Below the pieces are notes generated by a model. The model was given only the letters and a program-made list of their open reading frames with translations. It was not told the DNA's origin and did not search any database. DNA of 7,587 nucleotides from the NCBI GenBank assembly GCA_007134625.1, contig SLKL01000341.1:1-7587 (forward strand). The letters run 5' to 3'. This document shows positions 1-5,825 of the stretch, one piece after another; positions within the stretch are counted from its first letter, which is position 1; every line of letters starts with the position of its first letter. This DNA comes from Saprospiraceae bacterium (GTDB taxonomy: Bacteria; Bacteroidota; Bacteroidia; Chitinophagales; Saprospiraceae). Made by a program: the position numbers and the translations under genes.

Positions 1-993
1 ACCATGTTTATCATTCAGGCTGCGGTCACCATCGTAACTGCCGGTCTTGCAGAGCAACTATTCAGAATGGGATGGAGTAACTTCACCTGGAGTGCAATCA
101 TCTTGATTTTATGCATGTTTCTGCTTTGGTTTGGTCGATATAAAGCATTGGATACCAGCATGAAAATCATTATTAGTATTCTATCATTGGGGACGCTTTT
201 AGCTGTCATTCTGGCTTTCAGCTCCGGTGCAGCAAGTGAGGTAATTAAGGAAACTCCTCCCTCGTACTTTCACATAGGAGCACTGGCTTTTATCGTTGCC
301 TTAATAGGTTGGATGCCAATACCTATAGATGCTTCGGTTTGGCACTCCATATGGGTGCGGGAAAAATCCAGGCAAAGTGGATTTGAAATTAATGTCAGGG
401 AAGCCTTGTTTGATTTTAATACAGGGTACATTATTGCCGCTGTTTTGGGATTCTTATTCTTTTTCCTTGGCGCGCTGATAATGTTTGGTTCAGGAACTTC
501 TTTTTCAGGCAATAGCGTAACCTTTTCGGCTCAGTTGGTTGAGCTTTATGGAAATACACTGGGTGATTGGAGTAAGCCTTTAATTTCCATCGCTGCATTT
601 ACTGCAATGTTATCCACCACTTTAGCTGTTACAGACGCCTTCCCAAGGGTAATATCTCATCTATACTCTCTTTTCCCCTCTGATAACATGCTACCGAGTA
701 TAAAAAGAAAAATAGTCTATAATTATGCCCTGTTTTTTATTCCTTCTCTCTCTATCATTATTTTATACTTCATGAGTGGATCGTTTACTATTCTGGTTGA
801 TTTTGCTGCAGGTCTGAGCTTTCTATCAGCACCCGTTCTGGCTTGGTTTAACTATAAACTTGTAACGGGAAATGACATTCCAATAGAATTCCAACCGGGT
901 AAAAAATACAGGATTTTTTCCGTTATCTGTTTACTGGGCTTGAGTCTATTTGCAGTTTTGTATTTATACCTCAGAATTACTGCCGTTTTATAA
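1..993 (+). CDS. Nramp-family divalent metal transporter, C-terminal part (5' truncated by window)
   Basis: Inner-membrane carrier of the Nramp (Mn/Fe proton symporter) superfamily, inferred from the overall pattern of hydrophobic helices and a TM6-like segment. The frame is already open at base 1 (ACC before the ATG at 4), so that ATG is internal and the N-terminus, including the TM1 metal-binding Asp-Pro-Gly region, lies outside the window. Counting from that Met, I see about eight membrane segments, near residues 4-20, 30-45, 53-72, 90-108, 131-150, 192-213, 236-258 and 302-325. Residues 102-111 (GWMPIPIDAS) sit where Nramp proteins carry the Met-Pro-His motif of TM6. Here Met104-Pro105 is kept but the His position is Ile, so this is a divergent subgroup and the transported ion is uncertain. 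The gene ends in TAA at 991-993. Family assignment is fairly secure; substrate is not. Confidence 0.8.
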   Translation, partial: TMFIIQAAVTIVTAGLAEQLFRMGWSNFTWSAIILILCMFLLWFGRYKALDTSMKIIISILSLGTLLAVILAFSSGAASEVIKETPPSYFHIGALAFIVALIGWMPIPIDASVWHSIWVREKSRQSGFEINVREALFDFNTGYIIAAVLGFLFFFLGALIMFGSGTSFSGNSVTFSAQLVELYGNTLGDWSKPLISIAAFTAMLSTTLAVTDAFPRVISHLYSLFPSDNMLPSIKRKIVYNYALFFIPSLSIIILYFMSGSFTILVDFAAGLSFLSAPVLAWFNYKLVTGNDIPIEFQPGKKYRIFSVICLLGLSLFAVLYLYLRITAVL

Positions 994-1087
994 ACCAATT
1001 TTGTGTAGAGGAAACATCAAACTTTAATACCCTATTAACATATTGTTTTGTCCTCGAAAATATCCTAATCCGTTTTATTGTCATATT

Positions 1088-1105
1088 TTGCAAAAAAATT
1101 TGCAA
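1088..1105. promoter_or_regulatory. TTGCAAA/TTTGCAA dyad upstream of amidase promoter
   Basis: TTGCAAA (1088-1094) and TTTGCAA (1099-1105) form a perfect 7-bp inverted repeat around four A's. Each arm also contains the self-complementary hexamer TTGCAA. It ends 4 bp before the putative -33 element at 1110. That position would suit an operator or activator site, but an AT-rich chance palindrome is also possible. No T-run follows it on the plus strand, so it is unlikely to be a terminator of the transporter gene. Confidence 0.3.
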
Positions 1106-1109
1106 TCAC

Positions 1110-1140
1110 TTGTTTATATATTAAAACTTTCTTTAATTTG
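1110..1140 (+). promoter_or_regulatory. Candidate Bacteroidota sigma-A promoter for the amidase
   Basis: TTG at 1110-1112 and TTAATTTG at 1133-1140 are separated by 20 bp. The known Bacteroidota consensus is TTTG, about 17-23 bp, then TAnnTTTG; the -7 box differs from it at one defined position. Initiation would be expected a few bases after 1140, giving a short leader of roughly 10-14 nt before the ATG at 1158. The placement rules out the GTG at 1140 as the start if this promoter is used. Confidence 0.45.
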
Positions 1141-1157
1141 TGCCAAATTTCTTCCCT

Positions 1158-2348
1158 ATGAAAAATAGGTCTCAAACGGTCATTACTTTCTTGGCATTAA
1201 TGCTTTTCTTGAGTAATCAATTACCTGCTCAAAACGAATACGGATATTTATCTGTCGAGGCCCGATCCGGTGACGGTATTATAGTATTGCTTCAGCGCTA
1301 TGGATTACACACCCAAAAGTGCAACTACGACAAGTTCTATAAATTAAACAACCTATATCATAACCAACAATTGCATAGAGGCAGGAGTTATCAGCTACCC
1401 ATTAAGGTTTATGAATACGATGGTCAAAGCATAAGGAGTACTATTGGAATTGACAATTGGGATCAGGCAGTAGCTATTCAGGAATATAATGAAGGCATGC
1501 ACAGACGTGGTCTTCAGAATGCAGATTACAGGCAAGGTGGTGTGCTTTGGGTTCCACACCATTTAGATGAATGCATTCAGTTAGAAGCTACTGCTGTTTT
1601 AACATCAAGCAATGTTTTGCATTATCCGGTCTTCGGGGCAAATTATGCAACAGTTGAAATAAAAAGCAATCAGTTAAACAATAAAGTCTTTTATCTCAAA
1701 AGCGGACATGGAGGTCCTGACCCGGGAGCAATTGGAAATTACCGTGGTCATCAGATTTGTGAAGACGAATACGCCTACGATGTTACCTTACGATTAGCCC
1801 GTCATCTAAAATCTCACGGAGCCACGGTACACCTAATCGTTGAAGATCCTTACGACGGCATTAGAGATACAGAAATTTTACTTTGCGACAATACTGAGCG
1901 TCACCATGGAAATAGGAGAATTCCTTCAAATCAACTGACCCGATTAAATGAACGAGCGAGGATAATCAATCAATTGTACAGACAGGAAAGAAACAGAGGC
2001 AAGAAAGATCATTTATTACTTTCTATTCATGTAGATTCCAGGCCGCAGCATCAGAGACAGGATGTCTTTTTTTACCATTATGGCAGAAGTCATACTGGCA
2101 GAACGGTTGCAAGACAATTACACAGAACCTTCGAGGAAAAATACAATCAACACCGCCCCGGACGATCTTACAATGGTACAGTAAGTGCCAGAAACTTATA
2201 CATACTGCGCACTACCAACCCACCGGCTATTTTGGTAGAACTCGGTAATATTCAAAATACACAGGACTTGCAAAGAATAATCAGGCCATCTAATCGCGAA
2301 GCGCTTGCTCGTTGGATGTTTGAAGGTATTGCAGGTTTCGAACCGTGA
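1158..2348 (+). CDS. Secreted N-acetylmuramoyl-L-alanine amidase (Amidase_3) with LysM-like N-terminus
   Basis: Zinc-dependent cell-wall amidase that cleaves the bond between N-acetylmuramic acid and L-alanine of the peptide stem, acting in the periplasm or outside the cell. I choose the ATG at 1158 (396 aa) over an in-frame GTG at 1140. From 1158 the protein begins with a classic signal peptide: MKNR, a hydrophobic stretch to about residue 19, and likely cleavage after LPAQ near residue 25. Residues about 28-83 look like a LysM domain (GDGIIVLLQRYGL, then LxxGxxYxLPI). Residues about 100-134, ending GGVLWVP, resemble a second, weaker copy. The catalytic domain spans about 176-394 with SGHGGPDPGA (His184), the acidic EDEY segment (Glu202 or Glu204), SIHVDS (His291) and VELGN (Glu361), so the expected zinc ligands and catalytic Glu are present. 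Its stop is 2 bp from that of the convergent LuxE-type gene. It may serve daughter-cell separation or wall turnover; the specific role is inference. Confidence 0.9.
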   Translation: MKNRSQTVITFLALMLFLSNQLPAQNEYGYLSVEARSGDGIIVLLQRYGLHTQKCNYDKFYKLNNLYHNQQLHRGRSYQLPIKVYEYDGQSIRSTIGIDNWDQAVAIQEYNEGMHRRGLQNADYRQGGVLWVPHHLDECIQLEATAVLTSSNVLHYPVFGANYATVEIKSNQLNNKVFYLKSGHGGPDPGAIGNYRGHQICEDEYAYDVTLRLARHLKSHGATVHLIVEDPYDGIRDTEILLCDNTERHHGNRRIPSNQLTRLNERARIINQLYRQERNRGKKDHLLLSIHVDSRPQHQRQDVFFYHYGRSHTGRTVARQLHRTFEEKYNQHRPGRSYNGTVSARNLYILRTTNPPAILVELGNIQNTQDLQRIIRPSNREALARWMFEGIAGFEP

Positions 2349-2350
2349 AC

Positions 2351-3373
2351 TTAGAACCCACCGTACATCAAATTACACCCTCTTAACTCAGAACCGTCCA
2401 TTCTTCCAAGAATTTCAAAGGATTTATCTCTGTGTAATATCCCGATGTCATTAGTTGCCAGAAAAGGCATGGTCTCAAAATTGGCAAGATCGATAATATG
2501 GACTAATCCCGAGCTATTTTCTTTTTCACTTACAGTGCAATCGTTTATTTCTTTTATCTGAACATCCATTAGTGAACCTGATTGGTAAATTCCTTTTGCT
2601 TTTGAGTAAGCCTGAGACTGAAGCTCAGTCATACCATACTCAGAATGTATTGATTTAGTATTCAGAGCAGAAGTCAAAATACTGTGTAATTCTTCTCTTA
2701 CCAGTTCTTTGCGTCTTCCTTTCATGCCTCCGGTCTCCATTATTATTAAATCAGTTGGAAAATCACCATTCACTTCTTCTGCTAAATCCAATAAGGCAAA
2801 ACTTACCCCAAAAATGATAGTTTTTCTTCCATTACCGATTGCTTTGTCAAGTGTAGATAAAAATTCACTTCCAGCATTATTAAAAAATCCATGCACATTT
2901 TCAGAAGATAACCTCATAAATGTCTCCACCATATGAATTAATGAGGAACTTTTCTGTTCCATGTAGTTCGGCAATAATCCCAGGAAGTTAAAGTGTTCCA
3001 ATAGACCGTATTCTTTAATAAAGCCCCGTGAAGATATGAATTCATACCATTTCAAATCAGGTATATGATGCTCAGACCTGAGCTGATCAGTAGTTCCACT
3101 GCTTAAAAATATCTTATCCGCTGTACCTGAAAAAGCAGCAACTCTTTTTCCCCTTAAAATACTAATGGGGAGACAAGGTATATCCGATGAATTATTAATC
3201 TCTTCCTCATGGTACCCTAACAATTCAAAAAATCTTCTGTAAATTGGGTTGTACAGCAGCTGAAATCTGAGAACATTCAGTGCAAGATTATTAAAATCAC
3301 CCATTCCCTTTTCTATAAAGCAAATTAGTTGATCTTTAATCTGATTTTTATGTTGTTGATAATCCATATCCAT
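2351..3373 (-). CDS. LuxE-type acyl-protein synthetase / acyltransferase (ANL superfamily)
   Basis: Predicted 340-aa cytoplasmic adenylating enzyme of the LuxE family. LuxE in luminous bacteria activates a fatty acid with ATP and holds it as an acyl thioester. Visible motifs: the Ser/Thr/Gly-rich ATP loop FLSSGTTDQLRSEH (residues 89-102), METGGMKGRRKE (212-223), the EYGMTE motif typical of ANL enzymes (245-250), an acidic NDIG around Asp309, and a C-terminal GRMDGSELRGCNL (323-335). Cys333 in RGCNL sits near the C-terminus, where LuxE proteins carry their acyl-accepting Cys; that equivalence is inference from position. No luxC-like reductase or luciferase gene is nearby, so bioluminescence is not implied and the substrate is unknown. 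A second ATG at codon 3 is an equally possible start. It is divergent from the lipoprotein gene (77 bp apart) and converges tightly with the amidase. Confidence 0.82.
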   Translation of the reverse strand: MDMDYQQHKNQIKDQLICFIEKGMGDFNNLALNVLRFQLLYNPIYRRFFELLGYHEEEINNSSDIPCLPISILRGKRVAAFSGTADKIFLSSGTTDQLRSEHHIPDLKWYEFISSRGFIKEYGLLEHFNFLGLLPNYMEQKSSSLIHMVETFMRLSSENVHGFFNNAGSEFLSTLDKAIGNGRKTIIFGVSFALLDLAEEVNGDFPTDLIIMETGGMKGRRKELVREELHSILTSALNTKSIHSEYGMTELQSQAYSKAKGIYQSGSLMDVQIKEINDCTVSEKENSSGLVHIIDLANFETMPFLATNDIGILHRDKSFEILGRMDGSELRGCNLMYGGF

Positions 3374-3440
3374 TTTACAATCTTATGCAAAGATTTATTA
3401 AATTGCAGTAATTTTATAGACAATTACGTAATAAAAAGCG

Positions 3441-3448
3441 TTAATTTG
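3441..3448 (+). promoter_or_regulatory. TTAATTTG box touching the lipoprotein start
   Basis: The octamer TTAATTTG is identical to the proposed -7 box of the amidase promoter and lies 2 bp before the ATG at 3451. No TTG lies 17-23 bp upstream; the nearest is at 3403-3405. A working -7 box here would start transcription at or inside the start codon, meaning a leaderless message or a non-functional match. I regard it as suggestive only. Confidence 0.25.
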
Positions 3449-3450
3449 AC

Positions 3451-3954
3451 ATGACTCTAGATTTACGGATATATTTTTTTCTCCTACTTGCATTGTTGCT
3501 GATTGCAGCATGTGCCAAATCCCCGGACTTTGATTCAGAACCATATATAGAATTTGTAGAAATAATCAATAATGAAATCAGACAATCCAGTCAGGCAGAC
3601 TCAGTTGTATTTGTAGTCTATTTCGAGGATGGAGACGGAAATCTTCGACCGTCGGACGGAGAAACACCCAATGTCTTTTTAAGAGACCTAAGGGATAGTA
3701 CCATAGCTTTTTCTTTTGCCAGTCCTAATATTCCAAGAGAGGGTTCAGGAAACGGAATCAGAGGAACACTCCGATTGAATGCCAATATTTTGCAGGGAGA
3801 CATTTGTTGTATATACCCAAGCGGGCAACCACCTTGTACCCGTTCCATGCCCCTGCAAACCGACAGTATCTTTTACGATCTATTCCTCTTTGATGCTGAT
3901 GGCAATCAAAGTAATGTGGTAAAAGCAGGACCTTTACTTCTGATTTGTGACTAA
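3451..3954 (+). CDS. Uncharacterised lipoprotein with DGDGN-type acidic motifs
   Basis: A 167-aa protein of unknown function. It opens with a lipoprotein signal peptide: MTLDLR, a Leu/Phe-rich core, and lipobox IAAC, giving Cys21 as the lipidated residue, so the mature protein should be membrane-anchored facing the periplasm or cell surface. ATG at 3451 is the only sensible start because an in-frame TAA lies at 3442-3444. The mature part looks beta-rich and has two acidic loops, EDGDGNLRPSDGE (59-71) and FDADGNQSN (147-155), which resemble calcium-binding Asp-x-Asp-Gly-Asn loops. Four further cysteines (119, 120, 129, 166) could form disulfides. The run YDLFLFDADGN followed by a hydrophobic end is of a type I associate with uncharacterised Bacteroidota lipoproteins. 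No neighbour suggests a partner. The lipoprotein call is firm; metal binding is inference. Confidence 0.8.
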   Translation: MTLDLRIYFFLLLALLLIAACAKSPDFDSEPYIEFVEIINNEIRQSSQADSVVFVVYFEDGDGNLRPSDGETPNVFLRDLRDSTIAFSFASPNIPREGSGNGIRGTLRLNANILQGDICCIYPSGQPPCTRSMPLQTDSIFYDLFLFDADGNQSNVVKAGPLLLICD

Positions 3955-3973
3955 ATTAATTGGTTTCTAGTAT

Positions 3974-3988
3974 CTTGCTATAAGCAAG
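3974..3988. terminator. Weak hairpin between convergent lipoprotein and permease genes
   Basis: CTTGC (3974-3978) and GCAAG (3984-3988) form a 5-bp stem with a 5-nt loop in the 58-bp gap between two convergent stop codons. That is where a bidirectional terminator would be expected. The stem is short and there is no T-run on either strand, so this is a weak candidate. Confidence 0.2.
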
Positions 3989-4012
3989 TAGCCAAAACCC
4001 AAAAGCCAGCAA

Positions 4013-5311
4013 CTACTTAAACCTCAGGACTTTAACAGGATTAATTCTCGCAATAACTGCTGCGGGAATGAGCAAAACAAGCATAATTACCAATACAAAA
4101 ACTGCATTCAAAAGGATAATCTTATCCCAGGGGAAATGTACCGGAGCTACTTCAAGATAATAGTCCTCTTCATTGAGTTTGATAAATCCGAATTGGTATT
4201 GTAGATAGCAAAGTCCAAGACCGATTACATTACCCAGGACAAGTCCTCTCAGTATTAACCTGAGAGCGTAAATCAAAAATATATTCCTGATGACAGCATG
4301 AGTTCCACCCAAACTTTTAAGTACTCCTATCATGGCGGTTCGGTCCAGAATGAGAATGAGTAAGCTCGTGGTCATGGTAATAATTCCCACAATGAGCATC
4401 AGAATTAAAATTACCCGCTCATTGATATCCTGCAATTCGAGCCATTCAAAAATCGCAGGAAATCTTCTCGTGATGGGTTCTGAATTCAATTCCGGTGGTA
4501 ATAAGTCCAGATAGATATATTCATGAAACAGATCAATATCAGCGACGTCTTCAAGAATAACCTCAAAACCACTTACCTGATGGGGCTCCCACCCTATCAT
4601 CTGCTGAATCAATCGCTGATCGATAATCGCGAACCTACGATCATACTCTTCAAGGCCTGTTTTATAAATCCCTTCAACACTTACCCTTCTTCGTCTTTGC
4701 TGGTTATCAATAATCATATTGACAATAAGTGGATCTCCTACCTCCAATGATAACCTATTGGCAGTTTGCTCTGAAAGCAATATACCTCTGGAAGGGATTG
4801 TATCGCTGAGTTGGAGTGGTTCACCGGCGCGTATGTATTCACTTAAAAAAGTCCAATCAAAATCCAGACCGATTCCTTTAAGTACAATACCCTCCATATC
4901 TTCAGCAGTAGAAAGGATAGCAGCCTGATTGAGGAAAGTATGAATTTGTTTTACTCCCCCTTTGGTGTGCACTAAAGTTTCGCCCAGGTTAATTCCGGTA
5001 AAAGGTATTTCTACAGGAGCGTACCATGACAAACCTTTTAGTGTATCAAGGTGGTAAATAAAATCCTGATTTTTATCAATGGGTACTGACTCAACAGATC
5101 GCCATGAACCGGTATGAGTAATATGAATATGTCCCCAAAAACCAAATACCTTATCTCTGATTTCTGTTTTGAAACCTGTAACAAGACAAGTAGCAACTAT
5201 CACCACAGCCAGACACAATGCAAGGCTGGTCATACCAATTTTTAAAATGGTATTGGTAAAGCCACTTTTATTCTTGAGGATTTTGCTACTAATAAAAAAA
5301 ACTTCTCTCAT
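4013..5311 (-). CDS. LolC/LolE-type ABC transporter permease (MacB-PCD and FtsX domains)
   Basis: Predicted 432-aa inner-membrane permease of the LolCDE/MacB superfamily, whose Lol members release lipoproteins from the inner membrane for transfer to the outer membrane. The topology is diagnostic: a short cytoplasmic N-terminus, TM1 about residues 25-46 (TSLALCLAVVIVATCLVTGF), a periplasmic domain of about 250 residues, then three helices near 298-322, 341-370 and 397-421. LDRTAMIGVLKSLGG (322-336) is the conserved cytoplasmic segment of FtsX-type permeases that contacts the ATPase, and the end NPVKVLRFK matches the usual PxxxLR terminus. Length fits LolC/E. No ATPase (LolD) gene is adjacent, which is common in Bacteroidota, where the subunits are often encoded apart. 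The start at 5311 gives a complete TM1 and has no Shine-Dalgarno. Whether it is LolC-, LolE-like or a hybrid cannot be decided here. Confidence 0.85.
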   Translation of the reverse strand: MREVFFISSKILKNKSGFTNTILKIGMTSLALCLAVVIVATCLVTGFKTEIRDKVFGFWGHIHITHTGSWRSVESVPIDKNQDFIYHLDTLKGLSWYAPVEIPFTGINLGETLVHTKGGVKQIHTFLNQAAILSTAEDMEGIVLKGIGLDFDWTFLSEYIRAGEPLQLSDTIPSRGILLSEQTANRLSLEVGDPLIVNMIIDNQQRRRRVSVEGIYKTGLEEYDRRFAIIDQRLIQQMIGWEPHQVSGFEVILEDVADIDLFHEYIYLDLLPPELNSEPITRRFPAIFEWLELQDINERVILILMLIVGIITMTTSLLILILDRTAMIGVLKSLGGTHAVIRNIFLIYALRLILRGLVLGNVIGLGLCYLQYQFGFIKLNEEDYYLEVAPVHFPWDKIILLNAVFVLVIMLVLLIPAAVIARINPVKVLRFK

Positions 5312-5467
5312 TGCTGACGTAAAGATAATCAGAGCAAATAACTTGCAAAGAGGTAATTCTATTTATTGTTTTAGGTGCTTTAGTAATACTGAATCAACTT
5401 TGTATTAAAATACTATTTTCCTGATTCTTAAATCATGCATTCTTCATAGATTTTTTTGATTGGAGAA

Positions 5468-5504
5468 TCCCGTCTAGTCTTTTTAAGAATTAAAGGTGAC
5501 GGGA
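5468..5504. repeat. Hairpin with 7-bp stem TCCCGTC/GACGGGA
   Basis: TCCCGTC (5468-5474) pairs perfectly with GACGGGA (5498-5504). The 23-nt interval contains a further CTTT/AAAG pairing (5479-5482 with 5492-5495), so an extended interrupted hairpin is possible. The stem is GC-rich against an AT-rich background. No T-run follows on either strand, which argues against an intrinsic terminator. Confidence 0.45.
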
Positions 5505-5507
5505 CAG

Positions 5508-5636
5508 GCAAATTACACCGATATTCGATTTTAGAAGTTCATATCGTTCAATGTGAATCTGAATTTTGGAAATAGTTCAAAACAAAAACACTTCTGAAAT
5601 CGTAAATCGTTAATCGGTGTTCGGTGTTCAATTTAC
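5508..5636. repeat. Imperfect inverted repeat with heptad-sized insertions (possible dispersed or MITE-like element)
   Basis: The reverse complement of the left arm (5508-5537) reads CTTCT, AAAATCG, AATATCGGTGT, AATTT. The right arm (about 5591-5637) reads CTTCT, GAAATCG, an extra TAAATCG, TTAATCGGTGT, an extra TCGGTGTTC, then AATTT. The arms therefore share the same blocks in the same order, and the right arm carries added units of about 7 and 9 bp. The interior (about 5538-5590) shows small hairpins such as TTTTG/CAAAA. There is no ORF, no clear target-site duplication, and no recognised insertion-sequence end. Confidence 0.45.
5597..5631. repeat. Degenerate tandem run of five 7-bp units
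   Basis: Successive heptamers read AAATCGT, AAATCGT, TAATCGG, TGTTCGG, TGTTCAA. The first two are identical, and each later unit drifts by a few bases while keeping TCG or TTC in phase. A two-unit echo, CGATATT CGATTTT, lies at 5519-5532 in the opposite arm. Seven is not a multiple of the codon length, and the run sits in non-coding DNA. Confidence 0.6.
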
Positions 5637-5691
5637 TAATTTAGGCAATCCAGCCATTCAGCTCTTGGTTCACCAGCTTACCCTTTGAAGT

Positions 5692-5729
5692 CCAATATCA
5701 TTAAATATTTAAAAAGTTGATATCAATGG
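5692..5729. repeat. Nested AT-rich palindromes downstream of the sigma-factor gene
   Basis: TTAAATATTTAA (5701-5712) is a perfect 12-bp palindrome and TTGATATCAA (5717-5726) a perfect 10-bp palindrome. ATATCA (5695-5700) also pairs with TGATAT (5718-5723) around the first palindrome. It could be a weak transcription end for the minus-strand sigma gene or a protein-binding site. AT-rich chance is a serious alternative. Confidence 0.3.
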
Positions 5730-5825
5730 TTACCTAAGTCTTACGTTATGATTTAATAGCCTTATTCAATTTATTTAACAGTTGAGTCCCCTCCGAAAAC
5801 CCCATTCTATTACAAATTGCTGCAA

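Larger units (their letters stand above)
994..1157. other. Intergenic spacer between transporter and amidase
   Basis: AT-rich spacer with no coding potential that I can see. No clear intrinsic terminator follows the transporter stop. The right half holds a TTGCAA dyad (1088-1105) and a candidate Bacteroidota-type promoter (1110-1140) for the amidase; both are listed separately. Confidence 0.6.
5312..5825. other. 514-bp gene-free stretch between permease and sigma factor
   Basis: I see no credible coding sequence, RNA gene or transposase remnant. From left to right it contains the permease leader (5312 to about 5460, no confident promoter), a hairpin at 5468-5504, an imperfect inverted repeat with arms at about 5508-5537 and 5592-5636, a heptad tandem run at 5597-5631, and nested AT-rich palindromes at 5692-5729. 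The last 96 bp form the 3' flank of the sigma-factor gene and contain no obvious hairpin-plus-T-run terminator. Confidence 0.6.

Noticed and set aside
1140..1157. GTG at 1140 as amidase start
   Set aside because: It overlaps the likely -7 promoter element and adds six residues before an otherwise normal signal peptide.
2709..2936. Plus-strand ORF inside the LuxE-type gene
   Set aside because: It lies entirely antisense to a gene with clear conserved motifs, and nothing in its translation resembles a protein family.
2351..3373. Remnant of a bioluminescence (lux) operon
   Set aside because: No luxA, luxB, luxC or luxD is adjacent, and flanking genes are divergent or convergent. LuxE-type proteins also occur in non-luminous Bacteroidota.
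4332..4928. Three short plus-strand ORFs within the permease gene
   Set aside because: They are antisense shadows of the periplasmic domain and FtsX segment, with no upstream signals.
5169..5408. Plus-strand ORF overlapping the 5' end of the permease gene
   Set aside because: It is mostly antisense to the well-supported permease signal and TM1 region, has no recognisable domain, and its composition mirrors the opposite strand.
5468..5504. Intrinsic terminator of the sigma-factor gene
   Set aside because: It is more than 320 bp past the stop, and neither strand has a T-run after the stem.
5597..5631. Heptad run as a CRISPR array
   Set aside because: The units are only 7 bp and contiguous, without spacers, and no cas gene is present.
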